The notes: generated by a model not told the origin, from the sequence alone. DNA of 64,000 nucleotides from Desulfomicrobium orale DSM 12838 (GCF_001553625.1 NZ_CP014230.1:682001-746000), one strand, 5' to 3'; positions 26,922 through 36,472 are shown, numbered from the stretch's first letter. Program-made: numbers and translations.

Positions 26922-29126
26922 ATGAGCGATACCCAGACACCGGCAAAATCTTCTATCAGGGTGAGCGTAACCCAGGATCAGGCCATCCCCCGGTCCGCAG
27001 CCGATTGCGCCTCGTCCACCCCTCCGCTTCTGGGATGCCTGTCCATCGTCTCCAGACTCATGGGCAAGCCGGTCAGCGTCACGGCCCTGGAAACAGGCCT
27101 GCCCCGCACCCAGAACGGCCCCACGGCATATGCCTGCATCCGCACGGCCCGCCGCGAAGGACTGGACACCCAGATCGTGCACAAACCACTGGAGAAAATC
27201 CCGGCCCTCAATCTGCCCTGTATCCTGCTCCTTCAGGGCGAAAACGCCTGCGTGCTGACAGAACTGCGCAAGGATTCGGCCCGCATCATCATGCCCGAAA
27301 ATCCGGACGCACCATTCGAGACGCCCCTGGAAAAACTTCTGGAAAGCTACAGCGGGCATGCCGTCTTCGCCCGGCCCAAGGCAGAACTGGAATCCTGGAC
27401 CAGGGAACTCAAAATCTTCGACACCAAAGCGTGGTTCTGGGGTACCATCCTGCATTTTCTGCCCATCTACCGGCACGTGATCCTGGCCTCGGTGTTCATC
27501 AATATCCTGGCTATCGCCTCGCCCGTATTCACCATGAACGTCTACGACCGGGTGGTGCCCAACAACGCCCTGGAAACCCTGTGGGTTCTGGCCGTCGGCG
27601 TGGCCGTGGCCTTTTTCTTCGATTTCGCCCTGCGCAATCTGCGCGGCTATTTCGTGGACGTGGCCGGGCGTAACGCCGACATCCTCGTGGCCAGCAAGCT
27701 CATGAGCCACGTCCTGTCCATGCGCATGGACCACAAGCCCGGATCCACGGGTGCGCTGGTCAACAACATCCGGGAGTTCGACTCCCTGCGCGAATTTTTC
27801 AGCTCCACCACCCTGCTGGCCATGGTGGACCTGCCTTTTCTCGTCCTGTTCATTTTGGCCATCGCCGTCATCGGAGGCCCCGTGGCCGCCATCCCGGCCG
27901 TGGGCGCACCCATCGTCATCCTCGTCGGGCTGCTGGTTCAGGGGCCGCTCAAGCACTTCATCGAGACCGGCTACAGGGAGTCCACCCAGAAAAACGCCCT
28001 GCTGGTGGAGGCCGTCAGCGGTCTGGAAACCCTGAAGACCACCCGGGCCGAGGGCCCCATGCTCGGCCGCTGGGAACAGATCGTCGGACAAGGGGCCAAG
28101 TCGTCCATCCGCTCCAAGGCCATCAGCACCTTTTCCCTGACCTTCACCCAGTTCGCCACCCAGATCGTGTACGCCGGCGTCATCATCTGGGGCGTGTACC
28201 GCATCGCCGAAGGGCAGATGACCACGGGCGGCCTCATCGCCTGCTCCATTCTGGTGGGCCGGGCCATGAGCCCTCTGGGAGCGGTGGCCGCCATGCTGAC
28301 CCGGTTGCAGCAAAGCCGCATGGCCCTGAAGAATCTGGACGTGCTCATGCAAATTCCCGGGGAACGGCCGGAAGAGGTGCGCCACACCGCGCAGCGTGAC
28401 CTCAAGGCCAGCATCGCCTTCGAGGACGTGAGCTTCAAATATCCGGGAGCCCTGACCAACAGCCTGTCCCATGTCAGCCTGCACATCGCCCAGGGCGAGC
28501 GGGTGGCTATTCTGGGCAAGATGGGCTCGGGCAAGACCACCCTGGGCAAGCTTGTCACCGGCCTGTACACGCCACAGCGCGGCGCGGTGAAGGTCGGCGG
28601 ACTGGACATCCGCCAGATGGACCCGGCCGACCTGAGGGCTAAAATCGGCTACATGGCCCAGGACAACTTCCTTTTTCAGGGCACCGTACGCGAAAACATC
28701 ACTCTGGGCGCGCCCCAGGCCGGGGACCAGGCCCTGTTCAAGGCTGCGGCCATCGCCGGAGTGACGGATTTCATCAGAAGCAATCCGGCCGGATTCAATC
28801 TCCAGGTGGGCGAGCGGGGGCTCAGCCTGTCCGGCGGACAGCGTCAGGCCATAACCATCGCCCGCGCCCTGCTTCTGAACCCGGATATCGTCATTCTGGA
28901 CGAGCCGAGCAGTTCCATGGACATGGGCGTGGAGGCCATCCTCAAACTCCGCCTGACCTCGGCCCTGCAGGGCAAGACCCTCGTCCTCGTCACCCACCGG
29001 CCCACCCTTTTGTCTCTGGTCTCCCGCGTCATCGTGCTGGACGAAGGGCGCATCGTCGCCGACGGCCCGCGCGACAAGGTGCTGGGCGAGCTGCAGAAAA
29101 ACCCCGGCGGAGGCGGAAATGCGTAA
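26922..29126 (+). CDS. LapB-like type I secretion ABC transporter
   Basis: This 734-residue protein combines an N-terminal C39-like domain, six membrane helices (about 160-440) and an ATPase domain with Walker A GKMGSGKTT, signature LSGGQRQ and Walker B IVILDEPSSSMD. The C39-like domain has lost the protease cysteine (PPLLGCLSIVSRLMGKP aligns a proline at the DCG position), so it recognises rather than cuts its substrate, as in LapB and HlyB. It would energise export of the adhesin. Its end overlaps the adaptor gene by eight bases. The ATG at 26922 lacks a strong Shine-Dalgarno box, so the true start might lie slightly downstream. Confidence 0.9.
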   Translation: MSDTQTPAKSSIRVSVTQDQAIPRSAADCASSTPPLLGCLSIVSRLMGKPVSVTALETGLPRTQNGPTAYACIRTARREGLDTQIVHKPLEKIPALNLPCILLLQGENACVLTELRKDSARIIMPENPDAPFETPLEKLLESYSGHAVFARPKAELESWTRELKIFDTKAWFWGTILHFLPIYRHVILASVFINILAIASPVFTMNVYDRVVPNNALETLWVLAVGVAVAFFFDFALRNLRGYFVDVAGRNADILVASKLMSHVLSMRMDHKPGSTGALVNNIREFDSLREFFSSTTLLAMVDLPFLVLFILAIAVIGGPVAAIPAVGAPIVILVGLLVQGPLKHFIETGYRESTQKNALLVEAVSGLETLKTTRAEGPMLGRWEQIVGQGAKSSIRSKAISTFSLTFTQFATQIVYAGVIIWGVYRIAEGQMTTGGLIACSILVGRAMSPLGAVAAMLTRLQQSRMALKNLDVLMQIPGERPEEVRHTAQRDLKASIAFEDVSFKYPGALTNSLSHVSLHIAQGERVAILGKMGSGKTTLGKLVTGLYTPQRGAVKVGGLDIRQMDPADLRAKIGYMAQDNFLFQGTVRENITLGAPQAGDQALFKAAAIAGVTDFIRSNPAGFNLQVGERGLSLSGGQRQAITIARALLLNPDIVILDEPSSSMDMGVEAILKLRLTSALQGKTLVLVTHRPTLLSLVSRVIVLDEGRIVADGPRDKVLGELQKNPGGGGNA

Positions 29127-30447
29127 ACGCCGCTATTCCGAAGAAGAACTGGGATTCATGAGCGAAGTGGACGCCGCCATGTACAACCGTGGCCGCGGCG
29201 GCGCTTATGTGCTGTCTCTGACCATCTGTCTGTTCCTGGCCTCTTTTCTGGTCTGGGCGCATTTCGCCGTACTGGATGAAGTGACCAGAGGCATGGGACA
29301 GGTCATTCCCTCCCAGCGGGTGCAGGTCATCCAGAATCTGGAAGGCGGCATTCTGGAAGAGACCCTGGTGCGGGAAAACCAGATCGTGGAAAAAGGGGAC
29401 ATTCTGGTGCGCATCAGCAATGAATTGGCCCAAAGCACCCTCAAGGACATGGCCAGCCAGGCCCTGACCCATCAGGGGGCCATCACCCGGCTGCACGCCG
29501 AGGCCACCGGAACCGATCCCGATTTCTCGGAAGAACTGAAGACCAAGGCCCCCAAAGTCATCACGGACCAGATGGCCATTTACCGGGCCCGCATGGATCA
29601 GCTCGAACAGGAGCTGAAAATCCTGCGCAGTCAGCACACCCAGCGGGTCCAGGAAGCCAGCGAGATGAACATCCGCCGCAACCAGGTGGCCAACGACCTG
29701 AAGCTGGCCCAGGAGCAGCTCAATATCGCCAGGCCGCTCATGGAGAAAAACGTGTACCCGCGGGTGGAGTACCTGAGTCTCGAACGCACGGTCAGCTCGT
29801 TGCGCGGCGACCTGCAAACCCTGAACGTGAGCATTCCCCGCACCCAGCAGGCGGCCCAGGAATTCAAGGAACGCCAGAATCAGAGGCTGGCCGAATTCAA
29901 GGCCCAGGCCCTTCAGGAAATGAACCAGCATCAGGTGGAGCTCAACTCCAAGCTCCACGCTCTGTCGGCGGGACAGGACCGGGTCACCCGCACCGATGTG
30001 CGCAGCCCCGTGCGGGGCACGGTCAAGCAGGTCATCCTCAATACCGCGGGCGGTGTGGTCAAGCCGGGCGAGCCCATTCTGGAAATCCTGCCCCTGGACG
30101 ACACCCTGCTCATCGAGGCCAACATCAAGCCTGCGGACATCGCCTTTCTGCATCCGGGACAGAAGGCCATGATCAAGATCACGGCCTACGATTTCTCCAT
30201 TTACGGCGGTCTGGAAGGGTCCGTGGAGCAGATCAGCGCGGACACCATCGAAAACCAGAAAGGCGAGAGCTTCTACAAGGTGAAACTGCGCACCCAGGCG
30301 GCGGCCATCACCTACCGGGGCGAGACGCTGCCCATCATTCCGGGCATGACCGCCAGCGTGGACATTCTGACCGGCAAGAAGAGCGTGCTGGATTATCTGC
30401 TCAAGCCCATTCTGAAAGCCCGGCAAAACGCCTTGCGGGAGCGGTAA
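29119..30447 (+). CDS. LapC-like HlyD-family membrane-fusion protein
   Basis: The 442-residue adaptor has a short cytoplasmic N-terminus, one membrane helix near 33-55, a lipoyl half-motif (VQVIQNLEGGILEETLV), a long coiled coil (about 110-275), the second lipoyl half (DVRSPVRGTVKQVILNTAGG) and a C-terminal beta domain ending DYLLKPILKARQNALRER. This is the standard HlyD architecture that bridges the ABC transporter and TolC. It overlaps the transporter gene and is followed after four bases by the protease gene. Confidence 0.92.
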   Translation: MRKRRYSEEELGFMSEVDAAMYNRGRGGAYVLSLTICLFLASFLVWAHFAVLDEVTRGMGQVIPSQRVQVIQNLEGGILEETLVRENQIVEKGDILVRISNELAQSTLKDMASQALTHQGAITRLHAEATGTDPDFSEELKTKAPKVITDQMAIYRARMDQLEQELKILRSQHTQRVQEASEMNIRRNQVANDLKLAQEQLNIARPLMEKNVYPRVEYLSLERTVSSLRGDLQTLNVSIPRTQQAAQEFKERQNQRLAEFKAQALQEMNQHQVELNSKLHALSAGQDRVTRTDVRSPVRGTVKQVILNTAGGVVKPGEPILEILPLDDTLLIEANIKPADIAFLHPGQKAMIKITAYDFSIYGGLEGSVEQISADTIENQKGESFYKVKLRTQAAAITYRGETLPIIPGMTASVDILTGKKSVLDYLLKPILKARQNALRER

Positions 30448-30451
30448 GGCA

Positions 30452-31099
30452 TTGCGGGCGGCCGTGCCGGTTCTTGCGGCGCTTCTGGTGGCGGGCCTCT
30501 TTTTTCCTGCGCGGGCCTGGCCGGACATGGCGTCCATGCGTCTGTTCCAGAGCGCGTCCTTCCGGGGAAACTTCGACGCTTTGCCGAAATGGAAGCGGGT
30601 GCTCAAAAAAGCCGAAGGAGAAATCAGGCGTTTTCAGACCTGCTCCGGCCAGTGTCCGCCGGGCGCGTCCAGCTGGCGGCGGATCATGGCCCGTGCGCGG
30701 GACCGGCAGCCTCTGGAGCAGATCAGAATGGTCAACGAATTCTTCAACAAGTGGCCCTACCGGCTGGATGAAGAAGCCTACGGCGTTTCCGACTGGTGGG
30801 CCACGCCGCAGGAATTTCTCAAGATATCGGGAGACTGCGAGGACTACGCCATCATCAAGTACTTCGCCCTGCGGGAACTGGGCTTTGCTCCCGGCGCGCT
30901 GCGCATCGTGGTGCTCAAGGACCGCATCCGCAACATCGGGCACGCCGTGCTGGCGGTGTTTCTGGACGGCGAGGTCCATGTGCTGGACAACATGACCGAC
31001 ATGGTCTTCCCGCACACCAAGTACCGGCACTACGTCCCGCAGTATTCCCTGAACGAGACGACCCGCTGGAACCATATTCCCCTGGCCAAGAAACCCTAA
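30452..31099 (+). CDS. lapG: LapG-like periplasmic cysteine protease (transglutaminase-like fold)
   Basis: This 215-residue protein has a signal peptide (about 1-22, cleavage after ARA) and the bacterial transglutaminase-like cysteine proteinase fold. The catalytic triad is Cys129 in SGDCEDYA, His164 in IGHAVLAVF and Asp179 in HVLDNM; the acidic residues around Cys129 match the calcium site of LapG. Family members cut LapA-type adhesins at a di-alanine site near the N-terminus and release them from the surface. The likely substrate here is the adhesin at 21416-25703. The start codon is TTG at 30452, four bases after lapC-like. Confidence 0.9.
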   Translation: MRAAVPVLAALLVAGLFFPARAWPDMASMRLFQSASFRGNFDALPKWKRVLKKAEGEIRRFQTCSGQCPPGASSWRRIMARARDRQPLEQIRMVNEFFNKWPYRLDEEAYGVSDWWATPQEFLKISGDCEDYAIIKYFALRELGFAPGALRIVVLKDRIRNIGHAVLAVFLDGEVHVLDNMTDMVFPHTKYRHYVPQYSLNETTRWNHIPLAKKP

Positions 31100-31112
31100 T
31101 GGAGACGGGCAC

Positions 31113-33161
31113 ATGACAACATCGAAAAACGCCGGTTCAAGCGGTGGAAAATCCGAACTGATCATGGGCGCGGCCATCATCGCCCTGATCTTCGCCGCCC
31201 TCATGACCTGGGTGGGATGGAGCATCCGGACCAAACAGGCGGAACTGAACGAGCAGATCCGGGAGCGCCTGGAGCTTCTGGCAAGAGGCCGGACCGAGGT
31301 GTTCACATCCTGGCTCTCCGGCCTGGAGCAACAAAGCGAACGCCTTATCTCGTCGGATCTGTTCCGCCTGTACGCCACGGACATGGACCTCATCGACGCC
31401 GACCCCGGCTTTCTGATCACCGGAGCCATCCCCGAAGGCCGGGAGCACGACCAGATGGCCCAGCTGGCCGACCAGTTCCCCCTCATGCACCGGACCTTCG
31501 CGGATTTCACCACCTTCGCCGGGTTCCTGTCCGGACGCATCGTGCACCGCAGCGGACAATCCTATATCGGCTCCGACTCCCGGCTGCAGCCCCTTTCACC
31601 GCAGCAGGCGGCTTCCGTCAAGAAAACCTTCGCCGCCCCCATGACGCATTTTTCCAGCCTGCGCCAGGAAGACACGGGCCTCGTGCTGGATATGTTCGTT
31701 CCCATCATATCCACGGCACAGGATGAGAAAAAGGCCGCTGCCGTGGTCATGCTGACCAAGAGCGCCAACACCGCCGTAACATCCGTTCTTTCCAACACTC
31801 CGCTTTCGGCCAGCGGCGAACGGACCAGAATCATGCAGACAGCCGGAGCCGGATTCCAGGAAATTGTCCCCTGGCAGCCCGGAGGAACGGCCCCGCTGGT
31901 CATGCCCCTGGCTCTGAACGACGCGAAAGAACTGCCCTTTGCCCGGCGCGGCGGCGCAAACGGCGAAGTCTATTCTCTGGGAGTGAAGCTGCCGGACCTG
32001 GACATCTGGATCGTGCAGGAAGTGGACGCCCGGGAGGCCACCCGGACCCTGCAGCAGTACGCCCGCGTTTCCGTGCTCATCGCCACGCTCATCGCTCTGG
32101 CCATCAGCCTGCTTTTCGGCCTGATCTGGTGGCGCACCATGGGCAGAAAACACAAAGACACGGCCGAAAGGTTCCGCGCCCTGGCCCAGGAGCTGGAAAA
32201 GCAGCGCAATTTTCTGGACTCCATCAACGACACCATTCCCGACTTCATCGCCGTCAAAAATCTGGACGGCGCCTATACTTACGCCAATCCAGCCCTGGCG
32301 GAAGGCGTGGGCAGAGCAGAGGAAGAGATTCACGGCATGGACGATGTGGCCCTGTTCGGATTCGACACGGGCAAACGCTTGGAGCAGTCCGACGAAAAAG
32401 CGCTGAAAACCGGCGGCCCCGTGACGACCACGGAACGCATCTATCTGAAGTCGCAGCTCCACCACTTCCAGATCACCAAGGTGCCGCTCAGAAACGACCA
32501 GGGCGAACCTGAGGGCGTCATCGCCGTGTTCCGGGACATCACGTCCATGATCCAGGCCGAGGAACGCAAACGGCAGGCCGTTTTTCAGACCGTGGAAGCC
32601 CTGGTCAAGGCCATCGAGTTCACGGACCCTTACCTGGCCGGACATTCGGCCCTCATGCGCGAGGTGTCTTCGCTGCTGGCCGACAGCCTGCACATGTCCG
32701 CCGAGGAGAAATCCACGGTGGAAATCGCCTCCACCCTCTCCCAGATCGGCAAAATCTTCGTGGACAAGGCCGTTCTGACCAAGGCCGAACAGCTTTCCGA
32801 GATGGAAAAGGACCTGATTCGCAAGCATGTGGAACATGCGGCGGGCATCCTGCGCCAGATCAATTTCGATCTGCCCGTTTTCGAGGCCGTGGTGCAGATG
32901 AACGAACGACTGGACGGCAGCGGATATCCCAAGGGCCTGCACGACGAGGAAATCGGCCTGCACGCCAAGGTGCTGAGCGTAGCCAACAGCTTCTGCGCCA
33001 TGATCCGTCCCAGAGCCTACCGTCCGGCCATGACCGTGGAACAGGCGCTGGAAAACCTCCAGGCGTCCGAAACGAGTTACGACCGGCGCATTGTGGATGC
33101 CCTGCGCGCGGCCATGGACACGGCGCAGGGGGACAAGGTGCTGCAAAAGGCCCGGGAGTGA
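31113..33161 (+). CDS. Membrane sensor with periplasmic domain, PAS and degenerate HD-GYP domain (LapD position)
   Basis: Residues 17-35 and 318-340 are membrane helices and enclose a periplasmic sensor of about 280 residues. A PAS domain covers about 365-480, and the last 190 residues form an HD-GYP-like domain. Its metal ligands are largely lost: the LHDIGKI motif reads TLSQIGKI (541-548), the HHE motif reads QMNE (595-598) and the VxDxFDAM helix reads VANSFCAM. DGSGYPKGL is kept. It is therefore unlikely to hydrolyse c-di-GMP but may still bind it. In Pseudomonas the inner-membrane LapD, with a degenerate GGDEF-EAL pair, sequesters LapG; this protein occupies the same place, 13 bases after lapG. 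The regulatory role is an inference. Confidence 0.82.
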   Translation: MTTSKNAGSSGGKSELIMGAAIIALIFAALMTWVGWSIRTKQAELNEQIRERLELLARGRTEVFTSWLSGLEQQSERLISSDLFRLYATDMDLIDADPGFLITGAIPEGREHDQMAQLADQFPLMHRTFADFTTFAGFLSGRIVHRSGQSYIGSDSRLQPLSPQQAASVKKTFAAPMTHFSSLRQEDTGLVLDMFVPIISTAQDEKKAAAVVMLTKSANTAVTSVLSNTPLSASGERTRIMQTAGAGFQEIVPWQPGGTAPLVMPLALNDAKELPFARRGGANGEVYSLGVKLPDLDIWIVQEVDAREATRTLQQYARVSVLIATLIALAISLLFGLIWWRTMGRKHKDTAERFRALAQELEKQRNFLDSINDTIPDFIAVKNLDGAYTYANPALAEGVGRAEEEIHGMDDVALFGFDTGKRLEQSDEKALKTGGPVTTTERIYLKSQLHHFQITKVPLRNDQGEPEGVIAVFRDITSMIQAEERKRQAVFQTVEALVKAIEFTDPYLAGHSALMREVSSLLADSLHMSAEEKSTVEIASTLSQIGKIFVDKAVLTKAEQLSEMEKDLIRKHVEHAAGILRQINFDLPVFEAVVQMNERLDGSGYPKGLHDEEIGLHAKVLSVANSFCAMIRPRAYRPAMTVEQALENLQASETSYDRRIVDALRAAMDTAQGDKVLQKARE

Positions 33162-33200
33162 CGGAAGTCCGACAGGAAGAAAAAATTGGCAGGATGTGAC

Positions 33201-33228
33201 AAAAAAGGGGCGCCATGTTGTGCCCCTT
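33201..33228 (-). terminator. Intrinsic terminator of the hemerythrin gene
   Basis: AAGGGGC and GCCCCTT form a seven-pair stem over a ten-base loop. On the minus strand it is followed by TTTTTTG. It also lies after the convergent HD-GYP-like gene. Confidence 0.65.
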
Positions 33229-33242
33229 GACGTTTACACTCG

Positions 33243-33716
33243 TTATTTTCTTTTGAAGAATCTTCCCAGCCTGTTAGAGAGCCAGCCTTCATCGGTACTG
33301 CGTTTTTTCCGTTCGAGCATGGCCTTGACCGCCGGAACATAGTTGGCGTCGTCTCTGCGGATATGGTTGAAAAGCCAGCTGTGCAGAAGGCCGTGCAGTT
33401 CCGCGGTGACGTTTTCCCCGCTCTTGAATCTGCAGTGAAACTCTCCCACCCGCTGCACAAAAATCTGGTGTACCTTCTTGTGCGGGTTGAAAAATTCGTA
33501 CCCGGCATCTTCCATGAGGGTTTCCTCAAAGGCGAAATGGGACATGGTATAGTCCACAAGCTCGTCGATGACATTTCCGGCTTCCGCACTGGGACGAAAA
33601 GGATGCTGCGGCCCGATTCCTTCGAGAGCATTGATATATTCGAGGATCCTGCGATGCTGCTGGTCAATGATATCGATGCCAGTGTTCAGGTCGTCCTGCC
33701 ATTCCAATCGAGCCAT
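33243..33716 (-). CDS. Bacteriohemerythrin
   Basis: The 157-residue protein is a single hemerythrin domain that binds oxygen at a di-iron site. The ligand pattern is present: DQQHRRILEYINAL, MSHFAFEETLM, PHKKVHQIF and HSWLFNHIRRDD. In anaerobes such proteins act as oxygen scavengers, carriers or sensors. The ATG at 33716 directly follows a GGAGGATAT box, so the longer form starting at 33746 is rejected. It has no fused signalling domain. It is convergent with the HD-GYP-like gene, so a functional tie to the adhesin switch is only positional. Confidence 0.9.
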   Translation of the reverse strand: MARLEWQDDLNTGIDIIDQQHRRILEYINALEGIGPQHPFRPSAEAGNVIDELVDYTMSHFAFEETLMEDAGYEFFNPHKKVHQIFVQRVGEFHCRFKSGENVTAELHGLLHSWLFNHIRRDDANYVPAVKAMLERKKRSTDEGWLSNRLGRFFKRK

Positions 33717-33742
33717 ATATCCTCCGTATAAAAAATGGGTAC

Positions 33743-33859
33743 TCAAGTTTCCAGCGGCATCAAGACGGCCCGCTGTTTCAAAAGCGCCCCGGCATGCGGC
33801 AGAAGTTTTTCCGGCAGACCGGATTCATAAAACCGAATTCTTCCTGCCTGCGCGTTCAT
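33743..33859 (-). CDS. Possible 38-residue small protein upstream of the hemerythrin gene
   Basis: A GGAGG box stands nine bases before an ATG at 33859, opening a 38-codon frame (start MNAQAGRIRFYESGLPEK) that ends 26 bases before the hemerythrin start on the same strand. I recognise no family. It could be a real short gene in the hemerythrin transcript or a leader. Confidence 0.3.
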   Translation of the reverse strand: MNAQAGRIRFYESGLPEKLLPHAGALLKQRAVLMPLET

Positions 33860-34069
33860 TGAGTGCATCCTCCGCTCCCGGAAACTGGGCTGTTCCGGAA
33901 AATGCAAAAGCCCAGGCTTTTTTGTGCAGCTAAGCCACATTTCCTAGAGAACAGCGGGTCCCGGGTCAAGATGCATCCACGGCGGGCCTGAGAAAAAAGC
34001 AAAATATATGCCCATAATCATCATGCCCGAAAGCATTCATCGCTCTCGGACGAACCGGTTTCCACGAAA

Positions 34070-36472
34070 TCACGGTATATCCTCCGGCCGAAGAGAATAT
34101 CTGGCGGAACGCACCCGCTCCAGTTCTCCATCGACCCAGGAAAAACGGACGGCTCCGTAGCGGGCCGTGGTCAGCACGCGCATGCCCCGTTCCTCGCACG
34201 CGGCTACAACTTCGGGATGGGGAAACCTGAAACGATTGTCCGGCCCGCAGGCCGCCACGGCCCAGCCCGCGTCCACCGCTTCGTACAACCTTGGAGAAAG
34301 ACTCGATCTGGAACCGTGGTGCGGCAGGATCAACACATCAGACTGAAGAGGCGCACTGCTGTTCAGCATTTCCCCCAGCGCCCGGCGCTCCGCATCGCCC
34401 GGCAGCAGGGCCAGACCTTTACCCCGCCAGACCAGCCGCAACACCAGGGAAGAGTCATTGCTTGAAACACCCCGATATTCACGGCCCGGATGCAGCACTT
34501 CCAGCCACAGATCCGGCCCCACGGAGATCCTGTCTCCACGGCGCAGCACGCGCACTAAGGTCTGATTCCGTTCAAGAAAACCTCTCAGCCGCCGGGAATC
34601 CTCCGTTTTATCCAGCAACCCCGTCCATCCGAAGAATCTCACGTCAAAAGTATCCAGAATATGAAACAGACCACGTACGTGATCCGCATCCATATGCGAC
34701 AGAAAAACCATGTCCGCCCGGGGCGGATGATCCCAGGCCAGAGCCGGTCCCACCACCGCCCGCCCCGGATCGTAATCTGAGCCCCAGGCTCCGGCTCCGT
34801 CGAAAAGCAGGGTCCGGCCTGCGGCCGTCCGCACGAAAACGGCCTGACTCATGCCCGTATCCAGCACCGTCATCTCGATCCGGGAAGTCGCGGAGTTCAG
34901 CATTTGCCATGCAGCCGGAGCCGAAAGCAGCATCAGGCCCAGACCGAAAAAAGCCAGGCATCTGCCCCTGGATGGCCCCTGATGCGCCAACAGCGCACTG
35001 GCCGCCACGAGCACGGCCCAATAGCCGATAACTTCTACGCCGCATGGCCGCAGCACGGCCACCGCGTCGAGCCATCCACCCCTGTCCAGAACTTCCAGGC
35101 CGCAAGCCAGCGCGTCCACCGTCCACCCGGCCAGCCAGAAGCATGCGCCCGCGCCGCCATCCCAGAAAAAACTCAGGACGAGCCCCGCGAAACAAAGCGG
35201 CAGAGTGGCCAGGCTCAACACCGGCAACCAGACCAGATTGAGAAGCAAAAAAGGCGGAAACTCGGAAAAATAGAGCGCCTGTACCGGCAAGAGGAACAGA
35301 TTGGCGCATACGGTCACGGCGGCGAGAGTGAGCGGAAACATGACCGGGGGAGGAATTTTTTCCCGCAGCCGGGACAGACTGAAAAGAGGCAGATACAGGA
35401 CAATACCGGCCACGGCCAGAACCGACAGTTGCAGACTGACATCGTGCACCGCAGCCGGCTCCGGCAGGACGAGCAGACAGACCGCCCACAAAAGCGAGTC
35501 CTGCAGGCTGCGCCGCGTCCCGGACAACTGGTGCGCGGCCATGACCGCGAGCATGAGAAAAGCCCGTTGCAGGGACGGAGCGAACCCGCCCAGCCACAAA
35601 TACGCGGCCGCCACAGGCAGGGCCAGGACAAGGCCCAGCTTCTGGCGGGGGATACGCAGCAGAACCGGCGGGCACATGGCTCCCAGCACCCAGGCCGCGC
35701 CGAATCCGAAAGCGGCCGCAATCCCCAGATGCAGCCCGGACAAGGCCAGACTGTGCGCCAGCCCGGCCCGGCGGATGCGGTCCATGAATTCCGGCTCCAG
35801 CCGCAGCCTGTCCCCGAAAAGCAAAGCCCGGACGGCCGCTCCGCCACCTTGCGGCAGCAGGGTTTCAATCCGGGCCATCAGCCGGGACCGCCCGGAGACA
35901 TCCCCGGACCACTCAACGCCCTCATCCCCACGGGAATACGCGCGGTGCCAGACGTTTTCCCGCGCCCAGAAACTCTCCGGACCGGACAGGCCGAAATTCG
36001 CCCGGCCCTGAAGCTTGCGGATACGCAGCTTCGCCTCGAACCGGCTGCCCGTCCCAGGCGGGGCCGACACGCCTTCCAGCGTCCAGAGCAGCCGTCCCGG
36101 CAGGAAACTTCCGGACTCCGCATCCCGTACCTGCCCGGCGACGATGTTCACCCTGCCGCCGGGGTATGTGCGCACCTCTTCCACCACGCCGGAAACCCGC
36201 ACCGTGGCGTTCCAGAATTCCGCGGGCGGGTTGTGACCGTTTCCGCCCACAGCCAGTCCGAGAAGAAACGCGCCCCCCAGAAAAAACGCTTCTTTCCCTC
36301 GAGCGGAAGCCAGCCCCAGAAGCAGGAGAGCCAGACAGGCGCTCCAGAAATACGCGGCACCCAGCAGACCGCAAGCATATCCCAGAAAAAGCCGCTGCCA
36401 GCCGAGCAACACCAGCGGACCGGAAGGATGGATGCCCGGTATCGTCCGGCGCGGCGGCACGTCCGCGCTCAC
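34070..36472 (-). CDS. comEC: ComEC/Rec2-family DNA-uptake channel protein
   Basis: The 800-residue protein has several N-terminal membrane helices with a soluble OB-like insert, a competence-type membrane domain with AGLAHSLALSGLHLG near residue 250, and a C-terminal metallo-beta-lactamase domain with LSHMDADHVRG and LPHHGSRSS. ComEC transports single-stranded DNA across the inner membrane during transformation. The GTG at 36472 overlaps the stop of the preceding small gene (GTGA), which gives a more plausible start than the longer frame. No other competence genes are next to it, although comM lies at 49359. Confidence 0.9.
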   Translation of the reverse strand: MSADVPPRRTIPGIHPSGPLVLLGWQRLFLGYACGLLGAAYFWSACLALLLLGLASARGKEAFFLGGAFLLGLAVGGNGHNPPAEFWNATVRVSGVVEEVRTYPGGRVNIVAGQVRDAESGSFLPGRLLWTLEGVSAPPGTGSRFEAKLRIRKLQGRANFGLSGPESFWARENVWHRAYSRGDEGVEWSGDVSGRSRLMARIETLLPQGGGAAVRALLFGDRLRLEPEFMDRIRRAGLAHSLALSGLHLGIAAAFGFGAAWVLGAMCPPVLLRIPRQKLGLVLALPVAAAYLWLGGFAPSLQRAFLMLAVMAAHQLSGTRRSLQDSLLWAVCLLVLPEPAAVHDVSLQLSVLAVAGIVLYLPLFSLSRLREKIPPPVMFPLTLAAVTVCANLFLLPVQALYFSEFPPFLLLNLVWLPVLSLATLPLCFAGLVLSFFWDGGAGACFWLAGWTVDALACGLEVLDRGGWLDAVAVLRPCGVEVIGYWAVLVAASALLAHQGPSRGRCLAFFGLGLMLLSAPAAWQMLNSATSRIEMTVLDTGMSQAVFVRTAAGRTLLFDGAGAWGSDYDPGRAVVGPALAWDHPPRADMVFLSHMDADHVRGLFHILDTFDVRFFGWTGLLDKTEDSRRLRGFLERNQTLVRVLRRGDRISVGPDLWLEVLHPGREYRGVSSNDSSLVLRLVWRGKGLALLPGDAERRALGEMLNSSAPLQSDVLILPHHGSRSSLSPRLYEAVDAGWAVAACGPDNRFRFPHPEVVAACEERGMRVLTTARYGAVRFSWVDGELERVRSARYSLRPEDIP

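Noticed and set aside
26778-28997. A 739-codon frame antisense to the ABC transporter
   Set aside because: The transporter has all ABC motifs; the antisense frame is compositional.
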